A model generated the notes under the pieces. The model was not told the origin of the DNA, did not search any database, and worked only from the letters and a program-made list of their open reading frames with translations. 5,725 nt of DNA from Actinomycetota bacterium. GTDB lineage: Bacteria > Actinomycetota > Thermoleophilia > Gaiellales > Gaiellaceae. Positions within the stretch are counted from its first letter, which is position 1, and every line of letters starts with the position of its first letter. Made by a program: the position numbers and the translations under genes. Positions 1 to 4,522 of the stretch are shown piece by piece. The stretch spans positions 1-5,725 of the forward strand of contig VGCB01000206.1 in NCBI GenBank assembly GCA_016870235.1, written 5' to 3'.

Positions 1-1496
1 CTCGGTCCGGTGCCCCGGGGCCGAGGGGAGCGGGCGCCAGAGGAGGTTCTGGTCGAGGGCGCACGAGCCGCCGTAGATGTCGCCGCCGACGAGGTTGCAG
101 TTGAGCGCCTCGAGGTCGACGGGAGAGAGGACGACGCGCTTCGACGTGGCGGCTGCGAGGTTCTCGATGTTCTCGCCGGATGGGCGACGATGCGGTCGGC
201 GTACGCCTCGCGCAGCTCCTCCGTCCAGGTCCCGTCGCCGACGTCGATCTGCCCCGCCGCGTCGCCCTTGACCGGGCCGCCGACCAGCTCCTGCAGCTGG
301 ATCCACAGGATCGCCTTGCCCTCGGGTGCGCGCGACGGATCGAGCGCGCACGGCTGTCCGACCGCGATCGTCGACCGGGCCGGCAGCAAACCGCGCTCGG
401 CCTCGTTGACACCGCGCGAGACGCCGTCGAGCCCCGTCGTCACGTGGACGAGCGGGCTCCGCGCGAGCAGGTCGGCACGGGGACCCTTCCAGCGCGGCGG
501 CTCGTCGAGGGCGAGGTGGATCTGCATCTCGCCGCGGCCGTACCTGAACGCGGCTGCGTCCTTCCGCACCTGGGTGCTCGTCGTGTCCGGGCCGAGGAGC
601 TTCCCGTAGAGCTGCGTCGGCGTCACCGAGGCGGCAACGGCGCGGGTAGCGGTGATCGACTCGCCGCCGGCAAGGCGGACGCCGGTCGCACGACCGCCCG
701 TGACGAGGATCTGCTCGACGTCGGCTCCCGACCGCACCTCGCCGCCGGCGTCGCGGACGATGCCGGCGAGCGCCTCGACGAGGACGCGGCCGCCGCCGAC
801 CGGGACGGGCATCCCGCCGAGCTGCAGCGCGGCGGCGATGACCTGCGTCATGAAGCCGGACGTCGCCTGGTCGGGGCCGAGCCCGGTGTGGAGCACCCAC
901 GGGGCGAGCAGCCCGTGCGCGGCCTCCGACCGGAACGTCGCCGTCACCCAGTCCCTGCACGTCGACAGGGTCGTGCCCATGAAGGCGAGCGTGCCCCTGC
1001 GGCCGAGCCGCTTGTAGGCCTGCCGGCCGAGGCCGAGGCCGGCGCCCGACCACAGCTCGGTGCCGAGCATCCCGAAGGCGAGATCGGCGTTGGCCATGAA
1101 GCCGTTGAAGAACGCGCCCCAGGCGGCGCCGTCGCCGGTCGCGTGGCGCTCCATCTCGGCGACGTTCTGCTCGAGCGACGTCCAGACGAACGCCGAGTCG
1201 CCGGCCGGGGTGGTCGAGCCGGTGGGCACGTCGGTGTTGACGTATGCGACGCCGCGGCGGTCGAGCTCGGGCTTCAGCTCGCCGTAGGCGGCGCCGCCCG
1301 TCCAGAGCGGATGCCACGAGGCCATCACCTCGTGCGTGAAGCCGGGCAGCGTCAGGTCGCTCGACGTGTGGATGCATCCGCCGAGCCGGTCCTCCCGCTC
1401 CAGGATCGCCACGCGCCAGCCCTGCTGGGCGAGGAGGGCGCCCCCGGCGAGGGAGTTGATGCCCGAACCGACGAAGACGGCGTCGAAGGCGGCCAT
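1..1496 (-). CDS. PYROXD2/CrtI-like FAD-dependent oxidoreductase (COG1233 type), C-terminus off the window, apparent one-base frameshift
   Basis: Likely a flavin-dependent dehydrogenase or desaturase of the phytoene-dehydrogenase-related group. Read leftwards from the ATG at 1494-1496, the product opens with an FAD-binding Rossmann motif, G10-S-G-I-N-S-L16, an acidic ribose-binding residue E33 at the end of the second strand (VAILERE) and the following R37-L-G-G40 turn. The P-V-G-G segment at residues 232-235 and DPSRAPEGKAILW near residue 390 also suit the family. The frame holds for 439 codons to a His codon at 180-182 and then turns into Ser/Arg/Thr-rich nonsense. The family-like tail (NLVGGDIYGGS, then ALDQNLLWRP) continues in the frame one base over, from 177 to the left edge. 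About 498 codons are visible, against roughly 500-540 in the family, so little is missing. There is no Shine-Dalgarno sequence. An in-frame ATG at 1601 overlaps the SDR stop and would add 35 residues. It is the last of three leftward genes. The family is fairly secure; the substrate is unknown. Confidence 0.82.
   Translation of the reverse strand, partial: MAAFDAVFVGSGINSLAGGALLAQQGWRVAILEREDRLGGCIHTSSDLTLPGFTHEVMASWHPLWTGGAAYGELKPELDRRGVAYVNTDVPTGSTTPAGDSAFVWTSLEQNVAEMERHATGDGAAWGAFFNGFMANADLAFGMLGTELWSGAGLGLGRQAYKRLGRRGTLAFMGTTLSTCRDWVTATFRSEAAHGLLAPWVLHTGLGPDQATSGFMTQVIAAALQLGGMPVPVGGGRVLVEALAGIVRDAGGEVRSGADVEQILVTGGRATGVRLAGGESITATRAVAASVTPTQLYGKLLGPDTTSTQVRKDAAAFRYGRGEMQIHLALDEPPRWKGPRADLLARSPLVHVTTGLDGVSRGVNEAERGLLPARSTIAVGQPCALDPSRAPEGKAILWIQLQELVGGPVKGDAAGQIDVGDGTWTEELREAYADRIVAHPARTSRTSQPPRRSASSSLPSTSRRSTATSSAATSTAARAPSTRTSSGARSPRPRGTGP
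175..182 (-). other. Apparent one-base deletion (frameshift) in the FAD oxidoreductase gene
   Basis: Upstream reading gives ...YADRIVAH ending at 180-182; the sensible continuation GENIENLAAATSKRVV starts at 175-177 in the next frame, leaving two unassigned bases (178-179). Adding one base here, for example a third C after CAT on the coding strand (CAT CCC GGC GAG), restores one continuous family-like protein. The sequence cannot say whether this is a real mutation or a short-homopolymer sequencing or assembly error. Confidence 0.75.
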
Positions 1497-1600
1497 GGAG
1501 GCCCGACGATACCAAGGTGCGTGCGACCCGGACCGGGTCTCGCCGGGCGCATGCTCGTCGACCGCCTGCCGGCTGACCCCGTGCTCTGGCGGCGCCTCCA

Positions 1601-2347
1601 TCAGTGGAAGAGCCGGCCGCCGTTCACCCACACGTCCTGACCGGTCACGAAGTCCGAGCCGGGCCCGGCGAGGTACAGGAGCGTCCCGACGAGGTCGTCC
1701 GGCTCCATGTCGCGCCGGAAGCACCGCTGCGCGGCGATGATGCCGGCCATCTCGGGCTGGCGGGCCGCGTACTCCCCGTCGTGCGGGACGTAGTCGGGTG
1801 AGATGCTGTTGACGCAGATCCCGTAGGGCCCGAGCTCGCGGGCGAGGGCGCGGGTCAGCGCCACGATCGCGCCCTTCGAGGCGACGTAGTGCGCGAAGAG
1901 CGGGATGCCGCTCGGCACCGTCATCGAGCCGACGTTGACGACCTTCCCGCACTCGCGTTGCCTCATCGTCGGGGCGACCGCGCGCGTGCAGAGCCAGGTG
2001 CCACGGACGTTGACGGCGAACATCCGGTCCCAGTCGGCGACGGTGATCTCGTCGAAGGCGCACTTGTGGATGCTCGTGAAGATCGCCGCGTTGTTGACGA
2101 GGACGTCGATGCGCCCGAACCGGTCGACGGCGGCATCGGCGAGCCGCTGCGCGTCCGTCTCGAGGCTGACGTCGGCCTCGACGGCGAGCGCCCGGCCGCC
2201 GAGCTCGCCGATCTCCTCCGCCGTCTCCGTCGCACCCGCGACGTCGGCGACGACGACCGCGTGGTCGGCCTCGGCGAGGGCGATCGCGTACCGGCGCCCG
2301 AGCCCCCGGCCGGCGCCGGTCACGATCGCCACCGGGCGCCCGGTCAC
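1601..2347 (-). CDS. Short-chain dehydrogenase/reductase (classical SDR, NAD-preferring)
   Basis: A 248-residue classical SDR, which normally interconverts a secondary alcohol and a ketone using NAD(P). Visible in order: cofactor motif T10-G-A-G-R-G-L-G17; D35 ending the second strand (VVVADVA), which in this family favours NAD(H) over NADP(H); D59-V60; N85-N-A-A88; and the full catalytic set N113, S141, Y154 and K158. The C-terminal QDVWVNGGRLF matches the family's usual VDGG ending. The segment after the active site reads N180-S-I-S-P-D185, whereas most members have P-G. I chose the GTG at 2345-2347 because the glycine-rich motif follows eight residues later and the codon overlaps the upstream hydrolase TGA (GTGA). 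The longer reading from 2575 is only the hydrolase gene read out of frame. There is no Shine-Dalgarno sequence, so translational coupling is likely. Natural substrate unknown. Confidence 0.93.
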   Translation of the reverse strand: MTGRPVAIVTGAGRGLGRRYAIALAEADHAVVVADVAGATETAEEIGELGGRALAVEADVSLETDAQRLADAAVDRFGRIDVLVNNAAIFTSIHKCAFDEITVADWDRMFAVNVRGTWLCTRAVAPTMRQRECGKVVNVGSMTVPSGIPLFAHYVASKGAIVALTRALARELGPYGICVNSISPDYVPHDGEYAARQPEMAGIIAAQRCFRRDMEPDDLVGTLLYLAGPGSDFVTGQDVWVNGGRLFH

Positions 2348-3168
2348 GACGCGGCGAGGAAGGCGGCGACGGCGGCCGCGAGGGGCCCGGGCTGCTCGAC
2401 CGGGACGAGGTGGCCGCAGTCGGGGATCGTGACGAGGCGACCGTCCGGCGCGGTGGTGGCCATCCGCGCGGCGATGTCCGCGGGCAGGACAGGGCTCTCG
2501 CCGCCCCGCACGACGAGTACCGGGACGGTGACCGCTGCGAGCTCGGCCCACCGATCGTCGGAGCGGAAAGGCCACCGATCGAGGAAGAACGGGTCGATCG
2601 CCCGGACGAGCGCGCTCGAGCCGTCGGTTGCGGGCACGGTGAGCAGCGAGACCGTCCGCTCGAGCATCTCCGCCGTCGCCCGCGGCGCCAGGGCCCGCTC
2701 CTGCGCGACCGCTGCCTCGTGGCTCGTCGAGCGGTAGGGGAGCGCGGCGACGTCGGTCTCACCGAGCGGGCTCGAAGGCGCGAGGTCGACGATCGTGACC
2801 CGCCGGACGGGTCGCCGCGTCGCGACTGCGAGCGCGACGAGCGCACCCCACGAGAAGCCGACGAGCGCAGGGAGGCCGAGCCCCCGCCGGTCGAGCAGCT
2901 CGATCACATCGCCGGCGAGCTCGTCGGTCGAGTATGCGTGCTCGGGGCTCCGCTCGCTCAGCCCGAAGCCGCGGAGGTCGACCGAGACGACGCGGTGCGT
3001 CGCGGCCAGGAGAGGAGCGACGGCGTGCCAGACCCAGGCGGTGCCGCCGACGCCGTGGAGGAGGACGACCGGCTCCCCGTCGCCGCCGTAGTCGAGGTGG
3101 TGGAGCCTGCGCCCGGCGATGACGTCGAAGCAGTGCTCGGGAGACGTGAGCCGGACACTCGGAGCCAT
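2344..3168 (-). CDS. Alpha/beta-hydrolase fold protein
   Basis: A 274-residue cytoplasmic alpha/beta-hydrolase with no signal peptide. Landmarks in order: oxyanion-hole H38-G39 in VVLLHGVGG; D64-L-R-G-F-G-L-S71 after the third strand; nucleophile elbow G104-F-S-W-G108 with catalytic S106; and catalytic H253 in C-G-H-L-V-P-V-E. The acid position falls in VLVVRGGESPVLP, so the acid is probably E224 where many relatives have Asp. Such enzymes cleave esters, lactones, C-C bonds of diketones or epoxides, and the sequence does not separate these. The start is the ATG at 3166-3168, just ahead of the conserved first strands; the frame is open upstream to 3381, but that extension is Pro/Arg-rich and unlike the family. 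It is the first gene of the leftward set, and its stop overlaps the SDR start by GTGA, implying co-transcription and coupled translation. Confidence 0.93.
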   Translation of the reverse strand: MAPSVRLTSPEHCFDVIAGRRLHHLDYGGDGEPVVLLHGVGGTAWVWHAVAPLLAATHRVVSVDLRGFGLSERSPEHAYSTDELAGDVIELLDRRGLGLPALVGFSWGALVALAVATRRPVRRVTIVDLAPSSPLGETDVAALPYRSTSHEAAVAQERALAPRATAEMLERTVSLLTVPATDGSSALVRAIDPFFLDRWPFRSDDRWAELAAVTVPVLVVRGGESPVLPADIAARMATTAPDGRLVTIPDCGHLVPVEQPGPLAAAVAAFLAAS

Positions 3169-3175
3169 GGCGCGG

Positions 3176-3181
3176 AGTCTC
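3176..3181 (-). promoter_or_regulatory. Candidate -10 box for the leftward hydrolase-SDR-FAD operon (weak)
   Basis: On the minus strand GAGACT lies 7 bases before the hydrolase ATG, the same distance as the better boxes in front of the rightward genes, which would give a leaderless mRNA. It matches TATAAT at only 3 of 6 positions and no good -35 sits upstream. Two elements resembling the LytTR half-site, GCCGTTCCA (3200-3208) and GCCGCTCGA (3224-3232), precede it, but their period is 24 rather than 21 bp. Confidence 0.22.
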
Positions 3182-3327
3182 GGTGACCCCTGACCGGGGT
3201 GGAACGGCCGGACGGCGGGCGGCTCGAGCGGCACGGGGAGCGGTCGGAGTGGCGCGCTGAGCGACGCCGCGGGGCCTCTTCGGCAGCGGCCCGTCCGCGG
3301 GTGAGGGCCTCCGGCTCGGCGAAAGGT

Positions 3328-3357
3328 GCCGTTCACGGTGCGATTCGCGCCGCTCAC
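3328..3357 (+). promoter_or_regulatory. Predicted LytTR operator: 9-bp direct repeats with 12-bp spacer, upstream of the regulator gene
   Basis: GCCGTTCAC (3328-3336) and GCCGCTCAC (3349-3357) differ at one base and have a 21-bp period. LytTR-domain proteins typically bind two direct 9-bp repeats separated by 12 bp, with a core like CCGTTNR, which the first copy matches. The adjacent gene encodes a LytTR-domain protein, so autoregulation is the simplest reading. The same pair could also influence the divergent hydrolase operon. A degenerate third element, GCCTCCGGC (3307-3315), sits a further 21 bp upstream. Binding is inferred. Confidence 0.62.
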
Positions 3358-3370
3358 CGGCCGAGGCCGG
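3357..3370. repeat. Perfect GC-rich inverted repeat, 6-bp arms with 2-bp centre
   Basis: CCGGCC-GA-GGCCGG is an exact palindrome beginning at the last base of the second LytTR repeat and covering the expected -35 area of the regulator promoter. It could be a second operator or only a by-product of base composition. Confidence 0.4.
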
Positions 3371-3386
3371 CCATCGGCCACCGGTC

Positions 3387-4448
3387 GTGCACAATTCCGC
3401 TCATGCGGAGCCCGAGCTGAGCGACAGCGTCACCGAGTCCGACCGCGCCGTCCGCCGGGCCTGGGAGCGGTTCCTCGACGGCGCGACGGACATCCCCGGC
3501 GTGCGCTCGCAGATCGTCGACTCGTGGCTCCGCTGCCGCGATCGGTACGGCGTCGATCCGGCCCGCGACCGGGCGCGGCCGGCCGAGGGCGATCCCGGGC
3601 TCGCGCCGCTGGAGTCGGTCGTCGCGGCCGAGCTCGGCGCCGCCGCGATGCAGCTGCTCCCCGACGTCGTCGCCCTCGGCGCCGTCGCCGTCGTCGCCGA
3701 CGGGCGCGGCCGGATGCTCTCGGCCTGGGGCGGCGAGCATTCGCAGATGCGCGGCCTCGACCAGAACCTCGGCCCGCTCTACTCGTGGGCCGAGCCGTCG
3801 GTGGGCACGACGGGCGTGTCGAGCGCCCTCGTCGTCGGCGGCGCCGTGAGCGTGCGGCGCGCCGAGCACTGGTGCGAGGCGTTCCAGGACTGGAGCTGCG
3901 CGGCGGTTGCCGTCCGCGACCCGACCGGGCGCCCCGCCGGCGTGATCGGCATCTCCCTCTGGCGGCGCGAGCTGCCCCCGTCCGTCGAGCCGCGCCTCGG
4001 GCGGATCGCCGCGGAGGTCGAGCAGCGGCTCGTCCACCGGCTCGGCGACCGGGCGCTCGCCGGAACGGCCCCGTCCCCGGTCGCGACCCACCCGGTCTCG
4101 ACCCACCCCGTGGCGCCGAGCCGCCTCGTCGGGGTGAGGGCCGGGCGGAACGTCATCGTCCGCGTCGCGAGCGTGGCGCTCGTCGCCGTCGAGGACGGGC
4201 TCGTGTGGCTCGTGACCGACGAGGGTGCCCTCCGCTCGGCGGCCCGGAGCCTCGACCAGCTCGCCCCGCAGCTCCGGGCGGCAGGATTCCTCCGCGTCAG
4301 CCGCGTCGCGATGGTCAACGTCGAGCGGATCCGCGAGGTCATCCCCGCCTTCAAGGGCGGTGTCTGGATCGCCGTCGAGTCGGTGCCCGACCTCATCGCC
4401 GTGTCCCGCCGGCGCGTGCCTGCGCTGCGCGACGCACTCGGGATCTGA
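3387..4448 (+). CDS. GAF-LytTR transcriptional regulator (AcoR-type sensor with LytTR DNA-binding domain)
   Basis: A 353-residue one-component regulator. Residues about 39-58 (VRSQIVDSWLRCRDRYGVDP) are the 'xxSWxRCxxxGVDP' lead-in found before the GAF domain of AcoR-like activators. Residues about 78-192 form the GAF domain, with W134-A-E, G140-T-T-G143, A159-E-H-W162 and W169-S-C171 at hallmark positions. A Pro-rich linker with a short THPV repeat (about 234-241) follows. Residues about 246-350 are a LytTR domain, with IVRVASVALVAVED as the opening strands, F301-L-R-V-S-R-V-A-M-V-N311 for the usual FxRxHRSxxVN, and a closing VSRRRVPALRDAL. There is no receiver or AAA+ domain, so it should answer directly to a ligand. 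The GTG at 3387 is the first reasonable in-frame start, but it has no Shine-Dalgarno sequence and the promoter pattern points to about 3403 (see findings); CTG 3417 is an alternative. Domain calls are firm, the start is not. Confidence 0.88.
   Translation: MHNSAHAEPELSDSVTESDRAVRRAWERFLDGATDIPGVRSQIVDSWLRCRDRYGVDPARDRARPAEGDPGLAPLESVVAAELGAAAMQLLPDVVALGAVAVVADGRGRMLSAWGGEHSQMRGLDQNLGPLYSWAEPSVGTTGVSSALVVGGAVSVRRAEHWCEAFQDWSCAAVAVRDPTGRPAGVIGISLWRRELPPSVEPRLGRIAAEVEQRLVHRLGDRALAGTAPSPVATHPVSTHPVAPSRLVGVRAGRNVIVRVASVALVAVEDGLVWLVTDEGALRSAARSLDQLAPQLRAAGFLRVSRVAMVNVERIREVIPAFKGGVWIAVESVPDLIAVSRRRVPALRDALGI
3390..3403 (+). promoter_or_regulatory. Candidate -10 box and leaderless start point at the regulator promoter
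   Basis: CACAAT (3390-3395, 4 of 6 to TATAAT) lies 32 bp after the LytTR repeats and 7 bases before an ATG at 3403, closely matching the arrangement in front of the P450. No -35 hexamer is evident 17 bp upstream, as expected for an activator-dependent promoter. If real, transcription would begin near 3402, downstream of the GTG at 3387, conflicting with that start. The ATG itself opens only five codons (MRSPS) before TGA at 3418-3420. Confidence 0.4.
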
Positions 4449-4477
4449 CCGCTCACCGCGGCGGGCCTGCCGCTGGC
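4448..4477 (+). promoter_or_regulatory. Predicted LytTR operator: 9-bp direct repeats with 12-bp spacer, upstream of the P450 gene
   Basis: ACCGCTCAC (4448-4456) and GCCGCTGGC (4469-4477) repeat with the same 21-bp period as the pair before the regulator and share the consensus RCCGYTSRC with it. The first base is the last base of the regulator's TGA. The pair ends 45 bp before the P450 ATG, as the other pair does before the ATG at 3403. This makes the P450 a likely direct target of the neighbouring regulator. Confidence 0.58.
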
Positions 4478-4487
4478 TGTCCCGCTC

Positions 4488-4516
4488 TCGACGGCGGCGG
4501 CGGTCGCCCCGACAAT
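4488..4516 (+). promoter_or_regulatory. Candidate P450 promoter (-35 TCGACG, 17-bp spacer, -10 GACAAT)
   Basis: TCGACG (4488-4493, 4 of 6 to TTGACA) and GACAAT (4511-4516, 4 of 6 to TATAAT) are 17 bp apart in the 74-bp gap after the regulator. The -10 ends 6 bases before the ATG at 4523, and no Shine-Dalgarno sequence is present, so a leaderless transcript is likely. The LytTR repeats end 10 bp upstream of the -35, a usual activator position. Read-through from the regulator is also possible. Confidence 0.45.
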
Positions 4517-4522
4517 CGCCCG

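Larger units (their letters stand above)
3169..3386. promoter_or_regulatory. Divergent intergenic region between hydrolase and regulator genes
   Basis: About 218 bp separate the hydrolase ATG from the regulator GTG, so both promoters must lie here or just inside the regulator's 5' end. It contains the LytTR-type repeat pair (3328-3357), a GC-rich palindrome (3357-3370) and, nearer the hydrolase, a weak leftward -10-like box. I see no convincing coding sequence or RNA gene in it. Confidence 0.8.

Noticed and set aside
180..1640. Long rightward reading frame (486 codons) opposite the FAD oxidoreductase gene
   Set aside because: Arg/Ala/Gly/Glu-rich with no recognisable motif; it is the antisense shadow of a GC-rich gene whose minus-strand frame has clear FAD motifs.
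2348..2575. N-terminal extension of the SDR to an ATG at 2575
   Set aside because: The extra 76 residues are Arg/Pro-rich, come from the hydrolase gene read in another frame, and push the TGxxxGxG motif far from the N-terminus.
3169..3381. N-terminal extension of the hydrolase to an ATG at 3381
   Set aside because: The 71 added residues are Pro/Arg-rich without family similarity and would cover the whole divergent promoter region.
4083..4118. Short repeat in the regulator linker (two copies of a THPV-coding unit)
   Set aside because: Only two imperfect copies inside a Pro-rich flexible linker; ordinary for such linkers and not evidence of a functional DNA repeat.
4449..4522. Rho-independent terminator after the regulator
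   Set aside because: GC-rich but without a convincing long hairpin followed by a T run; the segment is better explained by the operator and promoter of the P450.
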